Shown here: one piece after another, positions 1-7,574 of the stretch
Numbering within the stretch: the stretch's first letter is position 1
How the letters are laid out: each line of letters begins with the position of its first letter
Origin: JAAZPG01 sp012797375
Lineage (GTDB): Bacteria > Acidobacteriota > Aminicenantia > Aminicenantales > UBA4085
NCBI GenBank assembly: GCA_937868205.1
Contig: CALMMC010000135.1
Location: forward strand, 1-35,816
Direction: 5' to 3'
Length of the DNA stretch: 35,816 bases
Translations under genes and position numbers: made by a program
Notes under the pieces: generated by a model
The model's database searches: none
Told to the model about the DNA's origin: nothing
The model's input: only the letters and a program-made list of their open reading frames with translations

Positions 1-1324
1 CGTCGGACGCCTGGAGATACTTTTTCACGGCGGCGTTCACGTCGTTCCGCGTCAACCGGGGGAGAATCCGGGCGGCTTCGGCCAGAAAGTCCTCGTACCC
101 GTAGAAACGGGAATCCATCCGCCAGCCGAGCCGTTCATCCAGGGTCTGGGCGTAAAGCTTGGTGTAATTGAGAAGGTAGGTCCGGACGAGCTCAAACCGC
201 TCCTCCGAGAGCCCGTCCTCCACGAGCCGCTTCAGCTCGCGGAGCGTCTGGCGGATGACGAAATGGCGGTTGGAGTTGGGCAAAGGCCGGATCCAAATCG
301 AAAAATACTGCTGCCGGCGGGCGTGACCGGGGGCCGGGAACTTGTCGCGGCCCTCGACGAAGTGTTCGATGTAGGCGTAATCCCCGTAGTTCTGCCCGCG
401 CTCCTCGCGGATTTTCTGGAACAGGAGGGAGACGTGCTGGCGATGCTCGCCGAAATGGGCGCCGGCGACCCAGAGGGCGAAGAAATCCTTGTCGGATTTC
501 GTGAGCGAGACGGGAAAGCCCATGGAGATGGCCGTCCCGGGCGTGTCCTTTTCGGCCAGGACGAATTGAAGGCCCTTGGGCATGGAGGCCGGCGGAAGAG
601 CCAGCCGGGGAGTGAATCCTTCCGGGAGCTTCTCGAAGTCCCGCCGGACCTCCTCCGGGAATCCCTCCGGGTATCCCCCGGCCAGGCCGATGGTGATGTT
701 CCCCCGGACGAAGTGCTCCCGGTAGAAGGCCTTCACGTCGTCGAGAGTCAGCCCGCCGACGGTCTCGACCGTCCCGGCGTCGGTCCGGCCGAAGGGATGC
801 CCCTCGTATAACATCAGGCCCAGGATCTCCTTGCCGAACTGTTCGTCCATGTTGCCGGTCAAGGTTTTTTCGACGAAGGCCAGTTGGGCCGCCTTCAGCC
901 GGTTGAAGTCCTCTTCCCGGAATCCCGGATCGAGGAGCATTTCCTTGAAGATGGCGTAAAAAGCGGCCAGGTTGTCCCGGTGGATGGTCGCCGAAAATAC
1001 GGCCGTTTCCTTGTCCAGGCTCAGGGAGACGGAGGCGGCCATCGGGAAAAAGGCCCGGCTGATATCCTCGGCCGTGCGAGAGCGGCTGCCGCCCTCGGCC
1101 AGCAGGTTCCAGGTCAGGCGGCACAAGCCGTCTTTGCCGGTGGGATCCTCGGCTGTTCCGATTTTGGTCAGAATGCGGAAGGCGACAAGGGGATTGCCGG
1201 GGACGGGAAGCAGCTCGGTCGTCAGGCGGTCCGGTCCGGAGGAATCGCCGCAGGCGGCCAGAAACACCGTTCCCGCCAGGACGGCCGATCCCAGCCACGC
1301 GGTTTTCGTCGACCGTGCTTTCAT
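1..1324 (-). CDS. M16 peptidase-like lipoprotein, non-catalytic partner (3' end outside window)
   Basis: The reading frame is open from an ATG at 1324 to the window edge, giving at least 441 residues. The N-terminus is a lipoprotein signal: a basic start, a hydrophobic stretch and the lipobox LAAC with Cys25, so the mature protein should be a membrane-anchored envelope lipoprotein. The rest reads as an M16 (insulinase/processing-peptidase) fold, including the R/Y-type stretch QKIREERGQNYGDYAY typical of the second M16 domain. The zinc motif HxxEH is absent: the matching place reads GLCRLTWNLL. Such proteins usually form the inactive half of a two-subunit M16 protease. The start overlaps the stop of the active M16 gene by ATGA, which implies translational coupling and a 1:1 complex. 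The C-terminus is not in the window. Confidence 0.88.
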   Translation of the reverse strand, partial: MKARSTKTAWLGSAVLAGTVFLAACGDSSGPDRLTTELLPVPGNPLVAFRILTKIGTAEDPTGKDGLCRLTWNLLAEGGSRSRTAEDISRAFFPMAASVSLSLDKETAVFSATIHRDNLAAFYAIFKEMLLDPGFREEDFNRLKAAQLAFVEKTLTGNMDEQFGKEILGLMLYEGHPFGRTDAGTVETVGGLTLDDVKAFYREHFVRGNITIGLAGGYPEGFPEEVRRDFEKLPEGFTPRLALPPASMPKGLQFVLAEKDTPGTAISMGFPVSLTKSDKDFFALWVAGAHFGEHRQHVSLLFQKIREERGQNYGDYAYIEHFVEGRDKFPAPGHARRQQYFSIWIRPLPNSNRHFVIRQTLRELKRLVEDGLSEERFELVRTYLLNYTKLYAQTLDERLGWRMDSRFYGYEDFLAEAARILPRLTRNDVNAAVKKYLQASD

Positions 1325-2667
1325 CGGGCGCCTCCTCCCGTCAAGGTGACGGTCGTTGAATTTTCCGGCCGGAAGAACTTCGCCGCGGCCGCCCGGATGT
1401 CGGCCGGCGTGATCCGATCGTACAGGGCGAACAACCGGTTGAGCGTCCCGGGATCCCCGGTCAAATTGATATAGAAGGCCAGGGTTCCGGCGACTCCGTC
1501 CGTGGTGCCCAGGGCGTCGGCTAGGGAATATTTCATGTTCGACTTGATCCGGGCCAGGTCCTCCTCCGAGACCGGCTCTTTTTTCAACCGTTCCAGTTCC
1601 CGGAGAATCTCGGCTTCGACATACGCCAGATCGTCGTCGTTTTTGACAACGGCGCTGAAGAGGAGAAGGCCCGGATCGCGGTTGTCGCCGAAGCGGGCGT
1701 TGAGGCTCAGGCATTTCTGCTCTTCCCGGACCAGCCGCTGGACCAGAGGAGAGGAGGAGTCGAAGGCGACCGCGGCCAAAAGATCCAGGGCGGCTTTGTC
1801 CGAAACAGCGTCGGAAAAAGCCGGCCCGTGGAAGCCGACGGCCAAGCGGGCAAGCGTCGGGCCCGGCCAAGGCAGGTGGGCCCGCTTGGGCGCCTTTTGC
1901 GGAGGCTCGACGGGGGTGACGAGCTCATAATTCGATTTCTCCCAGGCGCCGTAGTTGGCTCGGACTAGCTCCATCAGCCGGGCGTGGTCGAAGTCCCCGG
2001 CGACGAGAAGGAGAGTGTTGTCCGGGGCGTAAAAGCGCTTCTTATAGAGCTGGCTGTAAGCATATTGGTTGGGCATGTCCTGGATGTCCCGCAGGTAGCC
2101 CAAGGTCGTATGCTTGTAGGAATGGGCTTCGAAGGCGGTGTCGCGGAGCAGCTCGTTCAGCCGCCGGCCCGGGTTGGACACGCTGGCCAGGTATTCGCCC
2201 TCGATCACCGGCGCTTCCGTCTTGATCATCTCCTCGTCGTAGTAAAGGTTGAGGAAGCGGTCGGCCTCGGTTCGGACGACTTCTTCCAAGTTGTCCCGGC
2301 CGGCGAAGACGACGTAGTAGCACGTGTAGTCGTCCGTCGTGTAGCCGTTCGTTCCGGCGCCCAGCCGGGTGAGGAAATCGTCATAGGCAGGGCGGGGGAC
2401 TTGCTTGGTCCCCTTGAACATCATGTGCTCGAAAAAGTGGGCGAACCCGGACTTGCCGGGCTCGACCTCGTTGCGCGAACCCGAGCGGACGATGGTGTAA
2501 TACGCGATGATGTCCGGATTTTCGAGCGGGATGGAGACGATCTTCAACCCGTTGTCCAGTTGTTCGATGCGGAAGGGATAGGGGAAGATGTCGGATGCCG
2601 GGGCCAGGGTGACGGCCAGGGCGAGAATGAGGCATCCGGCCGGAAGCTTGGCCGAAAATCGGATCAT
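1321..2667 (-). CDS. M16 family zinc metalloprotease, active subunit
   Basis: A 448-residue protein with an N-terminal signal peptide (hydrophobic residues 10-24) and therefore probably periplasmic. The inverted zinc motif HFFEH is at residues 77-81 (His77, Glu80, His81), and the third zinc ligand Glu158 follows after exactly the 76 residues expected in M16 (pitrilysin/MPP-like) peptidases. Substrates are likely short peptides or leader sequences; the actual substrate cannot be read from the sequence. The start ATG has an SD-like GGGAGGT about 7 bases upstream. Its end overlaps the inactive lipoprotein M16 gene by ATGA, the usual arrangement of catalytic and structural halves. It follows the aminotransferase gene by 100 bases and may share its transcript. 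Confidence 0.93.
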   Translation of the reverse strand: MIRFSAKLPAGCLILALAVTLAPASDIFPYPFRIEQLDNGLKIVSIPLENPDIIAYYTIVRSGSRNEVEPGKSGFAHFFEHMMFKGTKQVPRPAYDDFLTRLGAGTNGYTTDDYTCYYVVFAGRDNLEEVVRTEADRFLNLYYDEEMIKTEAPVIEGEYLASVSNPGRRLNELLRDTAFEAHSYKHTTLGYLRDIQDMPNQYAYSQLYKKRFYAPDNTLLLVAGDFDHARLMELVRANYGAWEKSNYELVTPVEPPQKAPKRAHLPWPGPTLARLAVGFHGPAFSDAVSDKAALDLLAAVAFDSSSPLVQRLVREEQKCLSLNARFGDNRDPGLLLFSAVVKNDDDLAYVEAEILRELERLKKEPVSEEDLARIKSNMKYSLADALGTTDGVAGTLAFYINLTGDPGTLNRLFALYDRITPADIRAAAAKFFRPENSTTVTLTGGGAR

Positions 2668-2767
2668 GGGCGGACCTCCCGATGCCGAAGATGATGCGTC
2701 CGGAAATCGCGTCCCGGGGGGGACGGGCGGACGCGCGCCATTCCCGTCGACGGTCAGGCGGGGACCG

Positions 2768-3730
2768 TCAGTCCAGGGGCGAAAGCCATTTTTCGTATTT
2801 CGGATTTTTTCCGCGGACGATGTCCAGGTAGGCCTGGCGGAGCCGCAGGCTGACCGGTCCCGGCTTGCCTTGCCCGATGACGGTTTCGCGCCGCGGGGTG
2901 TTTCGGTCCGAGCCGTCGATGAGCTGGATGATCGGGATGACTTCCACGGCCGTCCCGGTGAAAAAAGCTTCGTCGGCTCCGGTCAGGTCGCCGGTCGAAA
3001 TCGGCCCGATTTCCGTCTTGATCCCGAGATCCCGGGCGATTTCGAGAATGCTCGTCCGGGTGATCCCCTCGAGGATGGATTCGGAAAGCGCGTTGGTCCG
3101 GATGACCCCGTTTTTAACGACGAAGAGATTTTCTCCGGGGCCCTCGGCGATCCGGCCCTCGATGTTGAGGAAAAGAGCCTCGTCGGCGCCGATGGCCCGG
3201 GCCTCGAGCCCGGAGATGGTCGATTGGACATACGCTCCGCCGAGCTTGGCCCGCATGTCGACTTGGCTGTGATGGGTCCGCCGCCAAGGGCCGAGATAAA
3301 CCCGGATGCCGTTGACCGCCGTCTCGCCCATATAGGATCCCCATTCCCAGGCGGCGATGACGAGCTCCACCGGGGAGGCTTTGGGGATCAACCCGAGGTT
3401 TCCGTACGCGTAGTAGAAAAGCGGCCGGATATAGCAGGACTCCATTTCGTTTTCCCGGACGGTCTGCTTGATCGCCGCGGTCACTTCCTCCGGGGTATAG
3501 GGGACTTTCATCTTGACGACATCCGCCGAGACGAAAAACCGCTCGACGTGTTCGGGAAGGCGGAAAATCTTTGGCCCGGAGGACGTCCCGTAAGCCCGGA
3601 TGCCTTCAAAAACCGAGGTCCCGTAATGAAGGGCGTGGACCATCGGGTGCAAGGGGCGTTCGGACCAGGGATAGAGCTTTCCCATCAGCCAATATTTTTT
3701 TGCCTTGGGAAAATGAGTCGTGTCGAGCAT
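2768..3730 (-). CDS. ilvE: Branched-chain amino acid aminotransferase (class IV PLP enzyme)
   Basis: A 320-residue fold-type IV aminotransferase that interconverts Leu/Ile/Val and their 2-oxo acids with glutamate/2-oxoglutarate. The PLP lysine is Lys162 in RAKLGGAY, equivalent to KAGGNY of IlvE, and the cofactor-binding segment EGPGENLFVV (Glu196) is intact. The N-terminal block HALHYGTSVFEGIRAY is characteristic of IlvE. I chose the start at 3730 because AGGAG lies 6 bases upstream and residues then match the usual N-terminus; an in-frame ATG 120 bases further upstream would add a non-family extension. D-amino-acid transaminase or aminodeoxychorismate lyase share the fold, but the length and motifs favour BCAT. 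The upstream region on this strand is the insertion-sequence remnant. Confidence 0.92.
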   Translation of the reverse strand: MLDTTHFPKAKKYWLMGKLYPWSERPLHPMVHALHYGTSVFEGIRAYGTSSGPKIFRLPEHVERFFVSADVVKMKVPYTPEEVTAAIKQTVRENEMESCYIRPLFYYAYGNLGLIPKASPVELVIAAWEWGSYMGETAVNGIRVYLGPWRRTHHSQVDMRAKLGGAYVQSTISGLEARAIGADEALFLNIEGRIAEGPGENLFVVKNGVIRTNALSESILEGITRTSILEIARDLGIKTEIGPISTGDLTGADEAFFTGTAVEVIPIIQLIDGSDRNTPRRETVIGQGKPGPVSLRLRQAYLDIVRGKNPKYEKWLSPLD

Positions 3731-3851
3731 CTCTTTCTCCTTCCGGGCGGCGGGCGTTCGCTTCAGAATGAGCGGTTGTCGAAAACCAAAGGTAACACAA
3801 ACGGCCGGAAAGGAAAAGGTCCGCGGAACGCTCTGTTTAAGCCGAGTCAAT

Positions 3852-4123
3852 ATGTCCCCCTAACTGCCGAGCGAAAATGTCCCCTTTAAGGGCAAAGCAA
3901 AAATGTCCGCTTCGGGATGAAGGCGGACATGGAGGAGACAATCATCTTGAGCCGGCCCGAAGTCCAGCGGATGGAAGGGTTTGAACAGATCCTAAAGGGG
4001 AGCCCGAAGCTTAAGGCGACGGCTCCGATCATGAGGGTTTGTCGTCGTCAAGCCAAGCGGATCCTTTTCCCCTATCGGGAGGAGGGATTTAAAGGGCCGA
4101 TCCATCAGCGACGGAGGCGGCCG
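3852..4123 (+). mobile_element. Remnant of an ISNCY-like insertion sequence (one end plus transposase N-terminus)
   Basis: Three copies of ATGTCC start at 3852, 3877 and 3903, a 25/26-base period, in an otherwise gene-free stretch; iterated motifs like this occur at the ends of some insertion sequences. The third copy also forms an 8-bp inverted repeat, ATGTCCGC (3903-3910) with GCGGACAT (3923-3930). They lead directly into a reading frame resembling the N-terminal helix-turn-helix region of ISNCY-type transposases. Similarity stops at about 4123, four bases before the stop codon of the radical SAM gene, so the catalytic domain and the other end have been lost. The family name is from recognition by eye. 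Confidence 0.6.
3929..4123 (+). pseudogene. Truncated transposase, N-terminal HTH fragment
   Basis: From the ATG at 3929 (or 3917, same frame) the translation gives about 65 residues. They include LSRPEVQRMEGFEQILKG and RRQAKRILFPYREEGFKGPI, then an Arg-rich RRRRP. The order (short lead, helix, QAKR recognition helix, YREEG..G.., RR.RP linker) matches the DNA-binding start of ISNCY-family transposases. The expected AAxxLGLSxRQ stretch is degraded to TAPIMRVCRRQ. Beyond 4123 the frame continues only as an antisense shadow of the radical SAM gene, and no DDE domain follows. It is a decayed fragment with no expected activity. Confidence 0.6.
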
Positions 4124-4126
4124 GCC

Positions 4127-5086
4127 CTATTTTTTCCCGGCGGCGGCTCCCGGCTCGAAAAAAACGCGGCCGTTGAGGCGGACGAGCCGGAGGCGGCCGT
4201 CTTTCTCGAGTCGCCGGCCGGCGCGCTCGACGGCTTCCGGCGAAGCGCCCAGGGAGGCGGCGATCCTTTCGGCCGTCTCGGGCCGTCGCCGGACGAAATC
4301 AAGAATCCGGGAAGGGAGATCCTTCGTTCGGGTCCGCCGCCCCGGTTTTTTGAAATCGGCGATGATTTCCGCCGTTTCTCCGAGGAAGGCGCGGATTTTT
4401 TCGAGATCCCGGCGGCCGAGGGGCCGGACCCAAGACTCGGCCGGAGGCCGGACGATCGTGTTGAGATGGACGCGGTCGGGCCGGATCCGGGCGATGGCTT
4501 TTTTGAGCGCCCGGAGATCGGACGGACGGTCGTTGATCCCTTTGACGAAAAGAACCTCCAGCCAGAGGCGGCCGTGGAAATGCCGCCGGAACGCGGCCAG
4601 GCCTTCGATGATCGCGGCCGCCGACAGACCCGGATGGGGGCGGTTGATTTTCCGGAAGGCGTCTTCCGTCGCCGCGTCGAGCGAGGGGACGACGATGTCG
4701 GCGGCGGCCGCGTCCTTTCGGACCGAAGGGCGGGTGAACAGGGAGCCGTTGGTCAGGAGGACCACCGGAACCGCGGTCTTCCGCTTGATGGCCCGGATGA
4801 GGCGTCCCAGCCCCGGATGGAGGGTCGGCTCGCCCGATCCGGAAAACGTGATGGCGTCGACCCGGCCTCCGCGCCGGAGAACGTTCTCGATCCCGGCCAG
4901 GACGGTTTCGACTGGAATGAAAGCCCGGCGCCGGACGGTCGTTCGGGCCCCTCCGCCGAGCTGACAATAGACGCAGTCCATCGAGCACGTTTTAAACGGC
5001 AAAAGATCCACGCCGAGGGAATACCCGAGCCGGCGGGACGGAACCGGGCCGTAGAGAAAAGACGGTGAAGCCATGTCGATTGTCAT
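4127..5086 (-). CDS. Radical SAM protein, COG0731/TYW1-like, with C-terminal winged helix
   Basis: A 319-residue radical SAM enzyme. The Fe-S/SAM motif is C34-x3-C38-x2-C41 in KTCSMDCVYCQ, preceded by the family hallmark YGPVPSRRLGYSLGVDLLP. SGSGEPTLHP at about residues 81-90 is the GGE-type SAM-binding strand, and LLTNGS follows. The last 60 residues look like a winged helix-turn-helix (RILDFVRRRPETAERIAASL...). The group is related to the wyosine-forming TYW1 family, but bacterial members have no settled function; a tRNA-modification role would fit the neighbouring queuosine genes and is only inference. An alternative start at Met5 (5074) is equally plausible since neither has a strong SD. 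It is divergent from queF. Confidence 0.85.
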   Translation of the reverse strand: MTIDMASPSFLYGPVPSRRLGYSLGVDLLPFKTCSMDCVYCQLGGGARTTVRRRAFIPVETVLAGIENVLRRGGRVDAITFSGSGEPTLHPGLGRLIRAIKRKTAVPVVLLTNGSLFTRPSVRKDAAAADIVVPSLDAATEDAFRKINRPHPGLSAAAIIEGLAAFRRHFHGRLWLEVLFVKGINDRPSDLRALKKAIARIRPDRVHLNTIVRPPAESWVRPLGRRDLEKIRAFLGETAEIIADFKKPGRRTRTKDLPSRILDFVRRRPETAERIAASLGASPEAVERAGRRLEKDGRLRLVRLNGRVFFEPGAAAGKK

Positions 5087-5138
5087 CCCGGGGGATATCG
5101 GATATCATATCCTAACACGTTCTCCGGGACGGTTCCAG

Positions 5139-5555
5139 ATGAGCGGATACGGTAAAAAGGAAGCGACGGCCGGCCTCAAAACCCGGCTTCCGTCCATCGA
5201 CGTTTTTCCCAATCAATTCCGGGACTATGAAATCACGATCATGGTTCCGGAATTCACCTCGGTCTGTCCCAAGACGGGGCTGCCGGATTTCGGGACGATC
5301 ACGATCACCTATGTCCCCCGGGACTCGTGCCTGGAGCTCAAATCGTTGAAAGAATATTTCCTGGCGTATCGCGATCTCGGCATTTTCTACGAGAACGCCG
5401 TCAACCGGATCCTGGAGGACATCGTCGCGGCCGCCCGTCCGGTCCGGGCCGCGGTAAAGGGCTCCTTCAACCCCAGGGGCGGCCTCCTCTCCGTCATCGA
5501 AGCGGCCTATCCGCGGGCTCAAAAAGACGCCGGGAGGGCGAAGAAACGTCCCTGA
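5139..5555 (+). CDS. queF: NADPH-dependent 7-cyano-7-deazaguanine reductase QueF
   Basis: A 138-residue single-domain QueF that reduces the nitrile of preQ0 to the amine preQ1, the last free-base step of queuosine synthesis. Catalytic Cys43 and proton donor Asp50 lie in EFTSVCPKTGLPDF with the same 7-residue spacing as Cys55/Asp62 of the Bacillus enzyme, and the QueF NADPH motif appears as LELKSLKEYF (residues 66-74). I chose the ATG at 5139, which gives the normal ~40 residues before the active site; an in-frame ATG at 5073 would add 22 residues and overlap the start of the divergent radical SAM gene. queC, queD and queE lie 1 kb downstream on the other strand. Confidence 0.93.
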   Translation: MSGYGKKEATAGLKTRLPSIDVFPNQFRDYEITIMVPEFTSVCPKTGLPDFGTITITYVPRDSCLELKSLKEYFLAYRDLGIFYENAVNRILEDIVAAARPVRAAVKGSFNPRGGLLSVIEAAYPRAQKDAGRAKKRP

Positions 5556-5600
5556 CGGCGGGACTCGCGGCCGTTTGAACGCCTCCCGCCGACTTCCCGG

Positions 5601-6659
5601 ATGCCCATGAACGCCCTTCCCCCGAAGAATCCGTCGTTCGGCTGGAGCGACGTGTTCATGCTCCTGGTCACCCTGATCTGGGGGCTGAATTTTTCCATCA
5701 TCAAGATCTCCCTCCGGGAGCTTTCGCCGGCCGGATTCAACGGCTTGCGCCTCCTCCTGACGGCCGCCGTCCTCGTCGGCTTGATGGCCGCCTCCGGCGA
5801 GAGCTTCCGCGTCGGCCGAAGCGAGTTTTGGAAGCTGGCCGCGCTCGGGATCATGAGCCACGCCCTTTACCAGATCCTGTTCATCGGCGGGCTGAGCCGG
5901 ACGACGGCCTCCAACTCCTCGTTCATTCTGTCGTTTTCGCCGGCGATCGTGGCCTTGATCGGCGGCCTCCTCCGAATCGAAAAAGTCCGCTGGGGGGCGG
6001 CCTTGGGCATCGTCATCTCCGCGGCCGGCCTCTATCTTGTGATCGCGGGGGGGGAAGGGGGAATCCGGCTATTGAGCGCGGGCTTCCAGGGCGACGTGAT
6101 GATTTTCGCCGGAACGATTCTTTGGTCCTTGAACACGGTTTTTTCAAAGGAGTTCCTCGAGCGCCTGTCGCCCTTGAAGTTCACGGCGATCACCGTCGGC
6201 CTCGGCGCCCTGGCCTACTTCCCGTTCTGCGCCGGCGCGATTTCGCGGATTTCTTGGCGGAGCGTTTCGCCGGCCGCCTGGGCCGGCCTCGGGTTCTCGG
6301 CCGTCTTCAGCTTGGTCGTCGGCTACTTGGTTTGGTACGTTTCGGTCCGGCGGGTCGGAAACGTCCGGACGGCCGTTTACAGCAATCTCACGCCGGTCTT
6401 CACGGCCTTGTTCGCCCTGCTCATCCTGGGGGAAGCGCTCCGGCCGCGCCAGATCGGCGGGGCGGCGGTCATTCTCCTCGGTGTTTTTCTCGCCCGGACG
6501 GAGTACGGCTTCTTTCTCGGGGGGCGAAACGGGATCCGGCCCGCCCCGGTCTCGAGGGGAAGCGTTGCGGCGGCGGCCGCTCCCGATCCGCCCGAAAACG
6601 CCGGGCGGCCGGCGGATGGACCCGCGGCTCAGCGCAGACCGAAAACGCGGTGGAGCTGA
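5601..6659 (+). CDS. EamA/DMT-superfamily transporter
   Basis: A 352-residue membrane protein with about ten hydrophobic helices arranged as two EamA repeats. The first begins LLVTLIWGLNFSIIKISL and the second begins after about residue 155 (MIFAGTILWSLNTVFSKEFL). Drug/metabolite transporters of this kind export or import small metabolites; the substrate is unknown. The last 40 residues are a hydrophilic Ala/Pro/Arg-rich tail that overlaps the 3' end of convergent queE by 31 bases, and that tail may be a late read-through extension. It sits 45 bases after queF and inside the queuosine gene group, so transport of a deazapurine or precursor is a possibility, not shown by sequence. Confidence 0.88.
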   Translation: MPMNALPPKNPSFGWSDVFMLLVTLIWGLNFSIIKISLRELSPAGFNGLRLLLTAAVLVGLMAASGESFRVGRSEFWKLAALGIMSHALYQILFIGGLSRTTASNSSFILSFSPAIVALIGGLLRIEKVRWGAALGIVISAAGLYLVIAGGEGGIRLLSAGFQGDVMIFAGTILWSLNTVFSKEFLERLSPLKFTAITVGLGALAYFPFCAGAISRISWRSVSPAAWAGLGFSAVFSLVVGYLVWYVSVRRVGNVRTAVYSNLTPVFTALFALLILGEALRPRQIGGAAVILLGVFLARTEYGFFLGGRNGIRPAPVSRGSVAAAAAPDPPENAGRPADGPAAQRRPKTRWS

Positions 6660-7258
6660 ACGCCCAACCGGACGTCCCCGAGCCCTCGGGCCGATGCCCG
6701 CCGGAGGAGGCGGATCGCCCGGTCGCGGCTTTCCGGACGGTTCGACTCGGGCTGGAGAAAAACCGGAACGGAGGCGGGAAAGGCGGCCCGGACGCGGCCG
6801 ACCGCGCGAAGCGTCAGTTCCCGGGAGACGACAAGTTTGACTTCGCGGGCCCGGGCGTGGAATTCGGGGGCGGCATCGTAATCCGGCGGCTTGGGGGAGA
6901 CCGTGAACCAATCGAGAGGGATATCTTTGAAGATCGTCCCGTTTGTCTCGACCTGGATGCGGAATCCCTCGGCCCGCAGGCGTTCGGCCAAGGGTCCGAA
7001 GTCCTGGGTGAACGGCTCCCCTCCGGTCAGGCAGATCCACTCGCCGGACCACGGTCTTCGCGCTTTTTTCACGGCGGCGGCGACGGCCGCGGCCGTCATG
7101 AGCCGCCCGCCTCTCCAAGCGCTTTTCGTGTCGCAAAACGAGCAGCGGAGGTTGCATCCGGCCAGCCGGACGAACACCGCCGGCCTTCCCATCCGGAGCC
7201 CTTCGCCCTGGATTCCGGCGAAGATCTCAGCGATCTTCAGCGTAGGTCGCCCGGGCAT
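6629..7258 (-). CDS. queE: 7-carboxy-7-deazaguanine synthase QueE
   Basis: A 209-residue radical SAM enzyme that converts 6-carboxytetrahydropterin into 7-carboxy-7-deazaguanine. The N-terminal signature EIFAGIQGEGLRMGRPAVFV is followed by the cluster motif C35-x3-C39-x2-C42 (GCNLRCSFCDT), then LTGGEPF and VETNGT, all typical of QueE. The reading frame starts inside queD with a 32-base overlap, and no later ATG leaves the QGEG motif intact, so the overlap is probably real. It is the third gene of queC-queD-queE and ends tail-to-tail inside the transporter gene. Confidence 0.94.
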   Translation of the reverse strand: MPGRPTLKIAEIFAGIQGEGLRMGRPAVFVRLAGCNLRCSFCDTKSAWRGGRLMTAAAVAAAVKKARRPWSGEWICLTGGEPFTQDFGPLAERLRAEGFRIQVETNGTIFKDIPLDWFTVSPKPPDYDAAPEFHARAREVKLVVSRELTLRAVGRVRAAFPASVPVFLQPESNRPESRDRAIRLLRRASARGLGDVRLGVQLHRVFGLR

Positions 7259-7574
7259 CCTCGGACTCCCAGACCGTCACCGCCCGGACCGGAAAACGAG
7301 GCTTGAGGTCTTCATAGAAACGACGGGCCAGGTTTTCCGCCGAGGGATTGAAGGGATAGACGTCGTTGAGGAGGGTGTGGTCAGGTAGGATTTCGGCCAA
7401 TCCGGCCTTCAAGACGGCGAAGTCGATCCCCAGGCCGGCGGCGTCGAGCTCGGAAACGTCGACCTCGACTTCCACTTGAAAAGTATGCCCGTGGATTTTT
7501 TCGCATTTGCCCTGGTATTCGCGCAGAAAGTGGGCGGCCGAGAAACGGTCCCGGACTTTCAACGTCCAGCTCAT
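7227..7574 (-). CDS. queD: 6-carboxytetrahydropterin synthase QueD
   Basis: A 115-residue 6-pyruvoyl-tetrahydropterin synthase-fold protein that makes 6-carboxytetrahydropterin from dihydroneopterin triphosphate. Zinc ligands His15 (FSAAHF), His28 and His30 (KIHGHTF) and catalytic Cys24 (GKCEKIHGH) are present, as are LPDHTLLND and the C-terminal WESEDA segment with the substrate-binding Glu. The start is the ATG at 7574 that overlaps the queC stop by ATGA, so the two are translationally coupled. The frame continues upstream through queC as an antisense-free shadow, which is not part of this protein. Confidence 0.95.
   Translation of the reverse strand: MSWTLKVRDRFSAAHFLREYQGKCEKIHGHTFQVEVEVDVSELDAAGLGIDFAVLKAGLAEILPDHTLLNDVYPFNPSAENLARRFYEDLKPRFPVRAVTVWESEDARATYAEDR

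Noticed and set aside
192..1298. Minus-strand open frame of 368 codons
   Set aside because: It is an Arg/Pro/Gly-rich shadow of the M16 lipoprotein gene, which reads in another frame on the same strand with a signal peptide and M16 features.
3917..5068. Plus-strand open frame of 383 codons
   Set aside because: Only the first ~69 codons resemble a transposase; the rest is antisense to the radical SAM gene with no protein-like features.
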